A DNA stretch of 64,000 nt from Rubricoccus marinus (GTDB lineage Bacteria; Bacteroidota; Rhodothermia; Rhodothermales; Rubricoccaceae), in the NCBI RefSeq assembly GCF_002257665.1, contig NZ_MQWB01000001.1, positions 2,374,816 to 2,438,815 on the forward strand, read 5' to 3'. Within the stretch, counting starts at the first letter, position 1. Every line of letters begins with the position of its first letter. A program made the position numbers and the translations under genes. The notes under the pieces were generated by a model. That model made no database searches, was not told the DNA's origin, and saw only the letters and a list, made by a program, of their open reading frames with translations. Positions 19,301-28,580 of this stretch are shown here, in pieces.

Positions 19301-21432
19301 TTTCCGACCACGGCTTCGCCAGCGGCATCAGCGTGGTGATCCCCGGCACGGAGGGGCACCCGTGGGGCGTGCTGGGCACGCACAGCCGCGATCCGCGAGA
19401 CTTCTCGGAACGCGACGCCCTGTTCCTAGAAGCCGTGGCCAACGTGCTTGCGGCCTCGCTCCGCCGCACGCGCGACGAAGAGCGGTTGGTCGCCCTCGCC
19501 GCCGAGGCCTCCCGCCATGCCGCCGAGATGGAAGCCGTGATCGAGGCCATCCCCGACGGGATCTACATCGGCGACGAGGAAGGCGTCCGGCACGCCAACT
19601 CCGTCGCCCTCGCCCTGGTAGGCGTCGAGTCGCTGGAGGAGCTCCAGGGTCAGACCGCTGAGATGGGCCTCAAGTTCAACGTCCGCGACGCCGAGACGCA
19701 GCAGCCTCTGGCGCCAGAGGCCTACCCCTTCTTCCGCGCGCTCCACGGCGAGACCGCAGCGGAGAACATCCTGGCCCGCAACCTCACGACCGACGAGGAC
19801 CTGTACCTCCGTGCCGCCGCGGCCCCGGTCCTGGTCAACGGCGTGACCATCGGGGCTGTGGGCGTGAACACCGATATCTCCTCACTCGTCGAGCTCCAGA
19901 AGAGGGTCGAGAGGCGAGAGGCCGTGATCGCGCAGCAGCTTGCCGAGATCACCGCCGTCTACGACTCGCTTCCCATCGGACTGGCGTACAAAGACCGGGA
20001 CCTCCGCTACGTCCGCATCAACGAGCGGCTCGCTTCCATCAACGGGCTCGCGCCAGAGGCGCACCTCGGGCGCACGACGCTGGAGCTGTTCCCCGAGTTG
20101 GGCGAGATGGACACGGTAAACGTCCAGCGCGTGCTGGATACCGGGGAGCCCAGCGGCGCCATCGAGTACCACATCCCGGCGCCGGGAAATCCGAACGAGA
20201 TCCGCGATTGGCTCACGTTCCACTTTCCCGTGACGGACGCCTCTGGCGACGTGATCGGGGTGGGCACGACCGTTCAGGACCTCACCGACATGCGGCAGGC
20301 GGAAACGCGGCTGGGCGAGAGCCAACGCGAGTTGGCGTCTATCGAGGAGCTGTACTCGGCCACGCTGGACAAGCTGCCGACGGGCGTGATGGTCATGGAC
20401 CAGAACGAGGACGGCAAGGCGTCTCTGCGCTACGCCAACCCGAGCGCTTACGCGATCGTCCAGGGAACGCCGATCCTCGCGGCGCCCAACCGGTTCGCAG
20501 ACCTCGGCTCCGGCACCATTTTCAGCCTGGACGACCGGCCCATCCTGTTCGACCAGTGGCCACTGGGCCGCGCGCTCCGCGGTGAGGCTGTGGCCGAGGA
20601 GGAATACAAGATCCCGCGCCAGGATGGGACGTGGCTCCACATCCTGATCAGCGCCGCCCCTGTCACCTCGGCCTCTGGCGACAGCGTTTCCGCGCTCGCG
20701 GTCTTTGAGGACGTGACGGCCCGCAGGGCAGCCGAGGACTCGGTAAAAGCGCTCAACGAGAACCTGGAGGCGCGCGTTCGCCAGAGGACGGTCCAGGTCC
20801 GCACGCTCGCCCTCGCGCTTACCCTTGCCGAGCAGCGAGAGCGGGCGCGGGTCGCGCAGATCCTCCATGACAACGTGCAGCAGGTGCTCCACGGCGTCCG
20901 CCTGCGCGTGGAGATGCTAGCCGCGGACCTCTCGCAAGACGAGGCCATACGGGCGACGGAGATCGAGACCATGGTCCAGAACGCGATCGAGATCACCCGG
21001 TCGCTCTCGGTCGACCTCGCGCCGCCGGTCCTCGCTGGCGGCGGCCTCGATGAAGCGCTGGACTGGCTCGCAGGGCAGATGCAGGACCTGTACAAACTGA
21101 AGGTGAACCTTCAGGCCGTGCCCCTGGACCCCTCCCCTACGGCCGAGACCATCACGCTCCTCGTCCAGCTTGTCCGTGAGTTACTTTTCAACGTCGTCAA
21201 GCACGCAGGCGTTGGGGAAGCCACGGTCGTTGTCGCGCAGGAAGACGACAGCATTCGTATCGACGTAATTGACCACGGGCAGGGTTTCGACCCCTCGGAG
21301 ACGCCTTTTGGATTCGGCTTGGATAGCGTCCAAGAGCGCGTGGACCTCCTGAGCGGGTCTCTCGACGTGGCCTCGCAACCTGGCGGCGGCACCCGTAGCA
21401 CTCTGCGGCTCGGGCTCACCGTCACCGAGTAA
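16387..21432 (+). CDS. CheB-CheR-PAS-GAF-histidine kinase megaprotein
   Basis: A 1681-residue cytoplasmic signalling protein. Order of parts: CheB methylesterase (about 40-230; GLGASAGGLGAL, IVQHLSPEHESEL, FSGTGADGAQGL carry the Ser, His and Asp); CheR methyltransferase (about 240-500; NFFRDPEAF, PGCATGEEAYTLAMLL, VTCRNLLIYM); a coiled coil of repeated NEELQS/ETSKEEL units (about 675-740); a PAS domain; a GAF domain (about 870-1015); three more PAS domains; a HisKA_3 domain with ILHDNVQQ (phospho-acceptor His1494) and an HATPase with NVVKHAG, DHGQGFDP and FGLDSVQERV. No transmembrane helix is seen. Starts at GTG 16387. The response regulator 23 bases downstream is the obvious partner. Confidence 0.93.
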   Translation: MASDLPSPSAEDSSNDETPAAHVGLVGAEEPISDDEAVATDFPVIGLGASAGGLGALSDFFDALPPQNEIALVIVQHLSPEHESELAEILQNHTFMRVSQVADTPTVRPGHVYVIPPGKTLTIRGGRLHLGEPARVRADRAPIDLFFRSLAEDLGPRSGAIVFSGTGADGAQGLARIKERGGLTMAQAPEEADFPSMPQAAIRTGLVDLVAPAAEMARRLIALRDQNGLVLPPEAEDATPDRVEILADVLRTLRSRTGHSFDEYKRSTLLRRIQRRIQVTDSSGMESYLQRLKDDRSEAPALLKDLLISVTNFFRDPEAFVALEHEAIVRIMASKASGDTVRAWVPGCATGEEAYTLAMLLCEHAPEGVGIQVFATDIDEAALSVARSGEYPQTIEADVSAERLRRFFEQTGSGYRIREGLRRVILFAPHNVLADPPFSRLDLVTCRNLLIYMQKAAQERVFQRFSYGLRAGGYLLLGSSETASESLFEAVDRRLRLYVSTSSRPHPEPRLYYDAASGAGFTAPPASSEEEQPLTPEAAYEAWTLQRHTPPRLLLNSRHEVTHVFGGAGRFLTEGEGRVTQDILSRVLKPFRPGLRSALHAITSGGRGTSEYVRLDDEIVRVHAALVDAPGLPKSTTEVVFEVLSADAADVLGAHPVDVGDEDPAVARLEAELSRAKVRLQESLEEHETSNEELRASNEELQSLNEELQSTTEELETSKEELQSMNEELITLNQELRTKVSELNQAYGDLVNLMQSTDIGTLFLDRELRVKRFTPKATDLFHLLPTDVGRPLGHIAHTLLDVDLTAEVERVLDTLQPVEQEVTAESGVYLLRVVPYRTEDDKIDGVVASFFNISARRRAEAEASTRADQQAAVAELGRLALEGTKTAGEIFSAACAAVCQTLGSDAAKVLEHRPDTHDLLLVEGQGWHDGIVGEAAVPDGDASQAGYTLLQEGPVIVRDYAYESRFESPTLLSDHGFASGISVVIPGTEGHPWGVLGTHSRDPRDFSERDALFLEAVANVLAASLRRTRDEERLVALAAEASRHAAEMEAVIEAIPDGIYIGDEEGVRHANSVALALVGVESLEELQGQTAEMGLKFNVRDAETQQPLAPEAYPFFRALHGETAAENILARNLTTDEDLYLRAAAAPVLVNGVTIGAVGVNTDISSLVELQKRVERREAVIAQQLAEITAVYDSLPIGLAYKDRDLRYVRINERLASINGLAPEAHLGRTTLELFPELGEMDTVNVQRVLDTGEPSGAIEYHIPAPGNPNEIRDWLTFHFPVTDASGDVIGVGTTVQDLTDMRQAETRLGESQRELASIEELYSATLDKLPTGVMVMDQNEDGKASLRYANPSAYAIVQGTPILAAPNRFADLGSGTIFSLDDRPILFDQWPLGRALRGEAVAEEEYKIPRQDGTWLHILISAAPVTSASGDSVSALAVFEDVTARRAAEDSVKALNENLEARVRQRTVQVRTLALALTLAEQRERARVAQILHDNVQQVLHGVRLRVEMLAADLSQDEAIRATEIETMVQNAIEITRSLSVDLAPPVLAGGGLDEALDWLAGQMQDLYKLKVNLQAVPLDPSPTAETITLLVQLVRELLFNVVKHAGVGEATVVVAQEDDSIRIDVIDHGQGFDPSETPFGFGLDSVQERVDLLSGSLDVASQPGGGTRSTLRLGLTVTE

Positions 21433-21455
21433 TCCCCCCTTTATCTACCGGCCTT

Positions 21456-22121
21456 ATGCCATCACTTATCTATCTCGTTGACGACCATCCCATTATGCGG
21501 GATGGGATCAAGCTTCTGCTGCAGAGGGAGGAAGACATGCAACTCTGCGGCGAGGCCGTGAATGCTGCCGAGGCGCTGCAGGCGCTGAACTCTGGCGTGG
21601 AACCGGACCTCCTCGTGGTGGACCTCTCGCTTCCCGGGATCAGCGGGCTGGACCTGATCAAGCAGGTCCGGAGCCTCTACCCGGACCTTCTGATCCTCAC
21701 GCTCTCCGCGCACGACGAGTCGGTGTACGCCGAGCGCGTGATCCGCGCGGGCGCGCAGGGCTACGTCGCCAAGCACGCCTCGTCCAACGAGATCATCGCC
21801 GCGATGCGGAAAGTGCTCGGAGGCGGCATCGCGCTGAGCCAGAAGATGCACCAGCACCTCGTACGGGACCACTTCAAGACGCCCAAGCCCTCCCCTGTCG
21901 AGCGGCTCTCCGACCGGGAGTTCGAGGTGTTCGAGCACATCGGGCACGGCAAGTCCACGGCGGACATCGCGTCCATGATGTGCATCAGCCCGAAAACGGT
22001 GGAGAGCCACCGCCAGAACATCAAGAAGAAGATCAACGTGGACACCTCCAACCAACTGGTGCAGCAGGCGGCCGTGTGGGTGGCCACTCAAGGCGTCCCG
22101 CCCCCCGCGCCCCAGGCCTAG
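21456..22121 (+). CDS. NarL/FixJ-family response regulator
   Basis: Receiver domain with acidic pocket D9/D10, phosphorylatable D56 (LLVVDLSLPG), switch Thr/Ser region LTLSAHD and K106 (GYVAKHAS). The C-terminal LuxR-type helix-turn-helix begins VERLSDREFEVFEHIGHGKS and has SPKTVESHRQNIKKKI, so it binds DNA. It starts 23 bases after the kinase stop, and the kinase has the HisKA_3 type that usually partners NarL regulators, so the two form a two-component pair. Target genes cannot be told. No exact 10-mer copy occurs inside this gene. Confidence 0.93.
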   Translation: MPSLIYLVDDHPIMRDGIKLLLQREEDMQLCGEAVNAAEALQALNSGVEPDLLVVDLSLPGISGLDLIKQVRSLYPDLLILTLSAHDESVYAERVIRAGAQGYVAKHASSNEIIAAMRKVLGGGIALSQKMHQHLVRDHFKTPKPSPVERLSDREFEVFEHIGHGKSTADIASMMCISPKTVESHRQNIKKKINVDTSNQLVQQAAVWVATQGVPPPAPQA

Positions 22122-22157
22122 GGCCTCTGGCGCGAGGAGCGGGGGTTGCGCCAGAGG

Positions 22158-23258
22158 CTACGCGGCGATCGCAAGGAGCTCGGACAAGACGCCGGCGGCC
22201 GTCACGTCCGGCCCGGCGCCCGGCCCCATGATGCGGAGCGGCGAGGCGGCGTACCGGTCGGTCGTGATCTCGATCAGGTTGTCGGTGCCTCCTAACATGC
22301 CGAACGGGGACGCGGCGGGCACCGCCAGAGGCCGTACGTCGATCTGCGCGCGGCCCGCGTCGGCGGTGATGGTGGCGACGTAGCGGACGCGCTCGCCTCT
22401 GGCGGCGGCGGCGCAGGCGCGCTCGCTCCACGCCTGCCCTTCGGCGCGGAGAGCATCCGGCAGGTCCTCTGGCGAGGCCGTGCGGACGGCATCGGAGACC
22501 AGGCCGACAGTTCGGACCTCGGCGCGCTCGGCGTGGAGGCGGGCGGCCCGCGCGAGGATCAGCGCCTTGCGGACGATGTCCTCGCCCGAGAGATCATCCC
22601 GGGGGTCCGGCTCCGCGTAGCCTCTGGCGACGGCCGTCGCGACGGCGTCAGAAAGGGCGATGCCGCGCTCGACCTCGCCAAACAGGAACGTAAGCGTCCC
22701 GGAAAGCGCGGCGCGGATAGAGCGCACGCGGTCGCCGGTAGCGGTGAGGGTCTGAAGCGTGCGGATCACCGGCAGCCCTGCGCCGACGGTCGTCTCGTAT
22801 CCGAAGTGAGCCGGGCCGCTGGCGCCGAGGTCGCGGAGGCGGTAGAACCGCGCCTGGGGCCCCGCGCACGCCAGCTTGCTCGGCGTCACCACGCTCACGC
22901 CAGAGGCGAGCAGGTCCTCGTAGATGCCGCTGACCTCCAGGCTTCCCGTCGCATCGACGACCGCCAGAGGCCGGGGATGGCGGACAAGGGCCGGGACGAG
23001 GCGGGAGAGGTCGGGCGGAGCGGACTCGGCCACGAGCGCGGCCAGCGCCTCTGGCGTCACGCCCGAAGCACGGTACACGTGTCCGCGCGTTGTCGCGGCG
23101 CCGACGACGCGGACCGGAGCCCGCGAGAGGCCGGCGATCTGGCGGAGCAGCGCGCCACCAACGTGGCCGGTGCCGAAGACGAACACGTCCAGGGAGGGTT
23201 GAGCGAGCGGGGCGCCGCTGACGGGAGCGGCGGGGTGCCGGAAAGGAGCAGTGGTCAT
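22158..23258 (-). CDS. hom: Homoserine dehydrogenase
   Basis: Catalyses NAD(P)H-dependent reduction of aspartate semialdehyde to homoserine, the branch point to methionine and threonine. The N-terminal Rossmann motif is FGTGHVGGALLRQI; VVDATGS, VVTPSKLA, the catalytic region YETTVGAGLPVIRTLQTL and SGTLTFLF with AVARGYAEPDPRDDLSGEDIVRKALILAR (in two parts around YAEPDP) are family signatures. Length 366 residues, without aspartokinase fusion and without a regulatory ACT domain. ATG 23258 overlaps the metX stop as ATGA, so translation is coupled to metX in the metY-metX-hom operon. Confidence 0.92.
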   Translation of the reverse strand: MTTAPFRHPAAPVSGAPLAQPSLDVFVFGTGHVGGALLRQIAGLSRAPVRVVGAATTRGHVYRASGVTPEALAALVAESAPPDLSRLVPALVRHPRPLAVVDATGSLEVSGIYEDLLASGVSVVTPSKLACAGPQARFYRLRDLGASGPAHFGYETTVGAGLPVIRTLQTLTATGDRVRSIRAALSGTLTFLFGEVERGIALSDAVATAVARGYAEPDPRDDLSGEDIVRKALILARAARLHAERAEVRTVGLVSDAVRTASPEDLPDALRAEGQAWSERACAAAARGERVRYVATITADAGRAQIDVRPLAVPAASPFGMLGGTDNLIEITTDRYAASPLRIMGPGAGPDVTAAGVLSELLAIAA

Positions 23259-24310
23259 GGAAGGAATCCAGTGTCGTGGAGGAAAGGGCGAACAAGGGCG
23301 TCGAGCGCCTCGAAGTCGATGAGGAAAGCGTCGTGTCCGAAGGCAGAATCGAGTTCGGCGTAGAGGCCGTGTGGGAGGCGTGCGGCGAGATCGCAGGAGG
23401 CCTCTGGCGGGTACAGGAGATCCGAGGAGATGCCGACGCAGAGGGCTTCGGCGGTGAGGGCTTCGAGCGCCTCTGGCGCCCGGTCGCGCGCGATGTCGTA
23501 GCTGTCCATTGCGTGCGTGAGCGCGACGTAGCTGCCGGCGTCGAACCGATGCGCAAGCTTGTCTCCCTGGTAGCGGAGGTAGCTCTGGACTTGGAAGGGG
23601 GCGGCGCCGTCGGATGCAGCGCCAGAGGCTTGGGGGCGCCGGCCAAAGCGCTCGGCGTAGAGCGCAGGGCTGCGGTAGAGCATCATGGCCATCGCGCGAG
23701 CCGCAGCGAGCCCGGCCTCTGGCGGGGCCTCGGGCGCGAAATCGCCGCCGCGCCAGAGGCGGTCGGCTCGGATCGAGAGACGCTGCGCCTCCGAGATGCC
23801 GATCTGCCACGGCGCGTGCTCGGCACCCATACCGATTAGGAGCAGGCGGTCCACGGCGTCCGTTTCGAGCGCGAGCTCAAGCGCCTGCATCCCTCCCATC
23901 GAGCCGCCCGCGGCGAGCGCGACGCGGCCGATGCCGAGGTGGTCCAAGAGGCGCGCGTGGAGCCGCGCCATATCGCGGACGCTGATGCGCGGGAAGCGCG
24001 AGCCCAGGCGCCGGCCGCTGGCGTCGAGCGTGCCCGGGCCGGTCGTGCCGTAGCACGAGCCGAGCGCGTTGGCGCAGAGGACGAGGTGCCGCTCCGGGTC
24101 GATGATCCGGCCCGGCCCGACGAGGCCCGGCCACCACGCCGCCGCGTCGGCGTCGCCGGTGAGCGCGTGGCACACGAGTACGACGTTCTCGCCAGAGGCC
24201 GCCCGGCGCCGGGCCTCTGGCGAGCCCCACGTCTGGTAGGCGACGGTCACGTCGGGGATGGAGTCGCCGGCTTCGGTGATAAACGCTCCGGCGTGGAAGG
24301 TGTGCGTCAT
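23255..24310 (-). CDS. metX: Homoserine O-acetyltransferase
   Basis: Activates homoserine with an acyl group from acetyl-CoA (or succinyl-CoA) for methionine synthesis. The alpha/beta hydrolase-type fold shows VLVCHALTGDADAAAWW, the nucleophile motif GGSMGGMQALE, the late SDLLYPPE aspartate region and the catalytic GHDAFLIDF histidine. The 351-residue length fits MetX. ATG 24310 is chosen because MTHTFHAGAFITEAGDSIPD is the usual opening. Acetyl versus succinyl donor cannot be settled from length or motifs alone. It lies 46 bases downstream of a tRNA-Cys gene and overlaps hom. Confidence 0.92.
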   Translation of the reverse strand: MTHTFHAGAFITEAGDSIPDVTVAYQTWGSPEARRRAASGENVVLVCHALTGDADAAAWWPGLVGPGRIIDPERHLVLCANALGSCYGTTGPGTLDASGRRLGSRFPRISVRDMARLHARLLDHLGIGRVALAAGGSMGGMQALELALETDAVDRLLLIGMGAEHAPWQIGISEAQRLSIRADRLWRGGDFAPEAPPEAGLAAARAMAMMLYRSPALYAERFGRRPQASGAASDGAAPFQVQSYLRYQGDKLAHRFDAGSYVALTHAMDSYDIARDRAPEALEALTAEALCVGISSDLLYPPEASCDLAARLPHGLYAELDSAFGHDAFLIDFEALDALVRPFLHDTGFLP

Positions 24311-24356
24311 GGGTGTCGGGCGCGTCGCGGGGTGGTGGCGCGAGCTGGATAGGAGG

Positions 24357-24428
24357 AGCCCAGGGCGGGAGTCGCACCCGCGCGTAGCCGTTTTGCAGAC
24401 GGCCGCGTTTCTACTTCGCCACCTGGGC
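24357..24428 (-). tRNA. tRNA-Cys (anticodon GCA), embedded in the methionine operon
   Basis: A complete cloverleaf on the minus strand: 7-bp acceptor GCCCAGG/CCTGGGC, D stem GCG/CGC, anticodon stem GCCGT/ACGGC with loop CTGCAAA (anticodon GCA), five-base variable loop, T stem GCGGG/CCCGC, and discriminator U73, the identity base of tRNA-Cys. CCA is not encoded. Two oddities: the D loop AAGTAGAAA has A at position 18 instead of the near-universal G, and the T loop TGCGACT has G at position 55 instead of U, so both partners of the G18-psi55 contact are changed. It lies 37 bases after metY and 46 before metX, in the same direction. Confidence 0.9.
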
Positions 24429-24465
24429 GGGGCCTCTGGCGCCGCCGTGGCGCCAGGGGCGGGAA

Positions 24466-25951
<1,486 letters not shown>

Positions 25952-26078
25952 GGCGACGTGGGAGGTGCGGAGGACGGAGGCGGAGCGGGTCACGCGGGGG
26001 CGTTTGGATGCGGGCCCAACGTACGCCCCGATCCCGCCGCGGCTTGTGTGGAGACGGCGCGAAGAGAACCAAACCGCA

Positions 26079-26096
26079 GCCTCTGGCGCCAGAGGC
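26079..26096. repeat. 18-bp palindrome GCCTCTGGCGCCAGAGGC
   Basis: Perfect copy in the divergent gap between metY and the SnoaL-like gene, 40 bases upstream of the latter's ATG. Confidence 0.85.
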
Positions 26097-26136
26097 CACG
26101 AAAAGAACCCCGTCCCGCGCCCCGCGTTGGCTCTCC

Positions 26137-26628
26137 ATGACGCTCCCTGAGACGCCAGAGGCCCTCCCCCACGCCTTCGCCGCGGCGTGGAACGCGCGCG
26201 ACCCCGACGCCCTCGCGGACCTCTTCGACGCCGACGCCGAGTTCGTCAACGTTGTCGGCCTGTGGTGGCACGACCGCGAGGCGATCCGCCGCGCGCACGC
26301 CTACGGGCTAGAGGTGCTGTTCCCCGACTCCACGCTGCGCGTGACGCGGACGACGGTGAAGCCTCTGGCGCCGGGCGTGGCCGTCGTCCACGCGCGGATG
26401 CGGCTGGACGGCCAGACCGCCGTCGGGAGCGTAGAAGCTCCCGGCGTGCGGCACACGGTCTTCTCGTTCGTCGTCCGCGAGGTGGCGCCAGAGGCCTCTG
26501 GCGCAGGCGGGTGGCGGGCCGCATCGGCGCACAACACGGACGTGGTCCCGGGCATGGAGACGCACGTGCGCAGCGCCAGCGGCCACCTCCGGGGCGCGGA
26601 CTACCGCTCCGGTCGCGTCGCGGAGTAG
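26137..26628 (+). CDS. SnoaL-like / SgcJ-type small protein
   Basis: A 163-residue NTF2-fold protein starting MTLPETPEALPHAFAAAWNARDPDALADLF, with the family pattern AWNARDPDALADLFDADA, FVNVVGLWWHDREAI and a conserved C-terminal beta region (HTVFSFVVRE). Proteins of this group are annotated as SgcJ/EcaC family or DUF4440; a catalytic role is not established. ATG 26137 is the only start consistent with the fold. Residues PEASG near 128 are encoded by a tail-to-tail 10-mer pair, suggesting an extension of a surface loop. It converges with the next gene, leaving three bases between stops. Confidence 0.8.
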   Translation: MTLPETPEALPHAFAAAWNARDPDALADLFDADAEFVNVVGLWWHDREAIRRAHAYGLEVLFPDSTLRVTRTTVKPLAPGVAVVHARMRLDGQTAVGSVEAPGVRHTVFSFVVREVAPEASGAGGWRAASAHNTDVVPGMETHVRSASGHLRGADYRSGRVAE

Positions 26629-26631
26629 TTC

Positions 26632-27465
26632 CTAGGCGTCCTCCATCAGGAACGGGAGCGCGTCCGCCAGTTCGTCGGCAAACCGCTCACGCGCGACGCG
26701 GAGCGCTTGCAAGGCCCGCTCCATCCGTGCGCTCTCTTTTTCGCCGCGCATCACCTCTCCCAGGGAGCGGCGCGAGATGTCATCCGAGGCGTACACGTCG
26801 GCGGTGGTCACCACCTGGCCCACGCGGTCGTCCCAGAGCGTGAGCCGCCCTCCGATCAGGACGAGGTCGTTCTCGCGCGTTGGCGTCCCGCTGCTCGGCG
26901 CGACCCCTGTCCGTCCCTCTTGGACGCGGACGGTCACGTTCTCCGCGAGTAGCACGAGACCTCCTCCGAATTGGTCGGGCACGCCTACACGCGGGGCGCG
27001 GTAAAAGCGGGTAAACGTCCGAGGCCCCGCGTTCCCTCGCGGACGCTTGATCCGCGCTGCGAAGGCCTGCTCCTGCATCGTCGAGTCCGTGGGCAACGCC
27101 CCCGAGGCGACCGTTTCCGCAGATGTCCGCTCCTGGACTGCCTCCATCAGGACGCTCATCGCGTACGCCTCGTACGAATCAATGCCCAGGCTGTCCAGCG
27201 GCAGCCGCCTCTGGCGCAGGTTCTTGGCTTCGACGAGATCGGCGGAATCCAACCGAGCGCGCGACGCTCCCGTCAGCCGCGCGAGGGCCGCGCGCTCGGC
27301 CGCCAGAGGCCAGTATTCAGCATCTGAGGGCCCCACCGGCACCACGAGAAGCGTGGTGACATCCAGCGGCGGCGGGCCGTCCACGAAGTCCAGCGTTGCG
27401 ACGGTCTGTACAGAGGGCGCACAGCCGGCGATGAAGAGCACGAAAACGAGAGCAACGAGGCGCAT
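26632..27465 (-). CDS. Lipoprotein, conserved hypothetical
   Basis: Lipobox IAGC near residues 14-17 after MRLVALVFVLF; ATG 27465 is taken because it starts the signal sequence directly, in preference to a TTG five codons upstream. The 277-residue protein has a beta strand-rich N-terminal part (TTLLVVPVGP), a helical middle (SYEAYAMSVLMEAVQE) and ends with a helical ERFADELADALPF. The pattern suggests an outer-membrane-associated assembly or stress lipoprotein, but I recognise no domain. It stands alone between convergent and codirectional genes. Confidence 0.65.
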   Translation of the reverse strand: MRLVALVFVLFIAGCAPSVQTVATLDFVDGPPPLDVTTLLVVPVGPSDAEYWPLAAERAALARLTGASRARLDSADLVEAKNLRQRRLPLDSLGIDSYEAYAMSVLMEAVQERTSAETVASGALPTDSTMQEQAFAARIKRPRGNAGPRTFTRFYRAPRVGVPDQFGGGLVLLAENVTVRVQEGRTGVAPSSGTPTRENDLVLIGGRLTLWDDRVGQVVTTADVYASDDISRRSLGEVMRGEKESARMERALQALRVARERFADELADALPFLMEDA

Positions 27466-27502
27466 AAACCGGGGAGACAAACGGCCCAGAAGCTAACGAT
27501 CC

Positions 27503-28051
27503 TCAGCGCGCGTCCTCGTAAAACGGATTCGAGGGGGGCGTGTCCAGCCCGAGGTACATCCGGCTCATCCGCACGTAGTGCGCCGCGTTGGCACGGTTGC
27601 TCTCGACGGCCTCTGGCGCCAGAGGCTTGATGACGCGCGCCGGCGTCCCGAGCACGAGCGAACGGGGCGGCACAAGCGTGTCCTTCGTCACCACGGCCCC
27701 GGCGCCCACGATGGAGCCCGCGCCGATCACCGCGCCATCCAGCACGACGGCGCCCATCCCGATCAGCACGTCGTCCTCGATGGTGCAGCCATGGACGACG
27801 GCGTTGTGCCCGATCGTCACGCCAGAGGCGATCCGGCACGGGTGCGTGCCGCGCGAGACGTGGACCGTCGCGTTGTCCTGCACGTTGCTCCCGGGGCCGA
27901 CCTCGATCCAGTGCACGTCGCCGCGGAGAGAGGCGCCGTACCAAACACTGGCGCCGTCGCCCAGCGTGACATCGCCCACAACGGCGGCGCTGTCGGCGAC
28001 GAAGACCTCGCGGCCGAGACGGGGCGAGAGGCCGAGAAACGAGTCCAGCAT
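27503..28051 (-). CDS. Gamma-carbonic anhydrase family protein
   Basis: Left-handed beta helix built of hexapeptide repeats (VVGDVTLGDGASVWYGASLRG is the usual first coil). The metal-ligand histidines are visible in VHVSRGTH, IGHNAVVHGC; RGDVHWIEVGPGSNVQDNATVH is the family core (given in parts). The 182-residue length and C-terminal helix (SNRANAAHYVRMSRMYLG) match the YrdA/PaaY group. Whether it hydrates CO2 or acts as another gamma-CA-like enzyme is not decided by sequence. Starts at ATG 28051. Confidence 0.88.
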   Translation of the reverse strand: MLDSFLGLSPRLGREVFVADSAAVVGDVTLGDGASVWYGASLRGDVHWIEVGPGSNVQDNATVHVSRGTHPCRIASGVTIGHNAVVHGCTIEDDVLIGMGAVVLDGAVIGAGSIVGAGAVVTKDTLVPPRSLVLGTPARVIKPLAPEAVESNRANAAHYVRMSRMYLGLDTPPSNPFYEDAR

Positions 28052-28098
28052 AGCGGTGCGGTTGGGTGAGGACGCAAGATCGCCTCAGGCGCCAGAGG

Positions 28099-28578
28099 CT
28101 ACCCCTCCAGCCGGACGACGGCGCGGTGCCGGTCGATGGCGACGACGCGGACGCGGCTGCCCGTTGCCACAAACGCGCCTTCGGTGCGCGCCTCGACGCG
28201 CTCACCGGCCACGTCCACCACGCCCTCGGGGCGTAGCGGCGTAGCGGCCGTCCCCTGCTGGCCGATCAGGCGCGCCCGCGAGAGGTCCGCCACTTGGTCC
28301 GCGTCGGCGTCCCGCCGCAGGCTGTCCGTCAGCACAAAGCGTTCCCAGGCGCCGCTCTCGTAAAGCAAGTAGCCGATCGCGCCGCCAGCGCCGAGCGTCC
28401 CCATGAGCGCGAACACGCCGCCGCTGAGCCCGCCTTCCACGAACGCGATCACGACGCCCACGGCCGCCCCTAGCACGCCCATCACGCCGACGACGTTCGT
28501 ACCGGGCACGAGCGTGACCTCGACCACGACGAGCGCGAGGCCGACCAAGATGAGCGCGATGGGGATGAGCATTTCCAT
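28099..28578 (-). CDS. Short NfeD-family membrane protein
   Basis: 159 residues with three or four membrane helices followed by an OB-fold domain (LIGQQGTAATPLRPEGVVDVAGERVEA is its start, described by GQQGTAATPLRPEG). This is the short NfeD type. NfeD proteins cooperate with stomatins and membrane proteases in membrane quality control; no stomatin gene is seen next to it. It begins two bases after the stop of the long NfeD gene, so the two are cotranscribed. Confidence 0.85.
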   Translation of the reverse strand: MEMLIPIALILVGLALVVVEVTLVPGTNVVGVMGVLGAAVGVVIAFVEGGLSGGVFALMGTLGAGGAIGYLLYESGAWERFVLTDSLRRDADADQVADLSRARLIGQQGTAATPLRPEGVVDVAGERVEARTEGAFVATGSRVRVVAIDRHRAVVRLEG

Positions 28579-28580
28579 GT

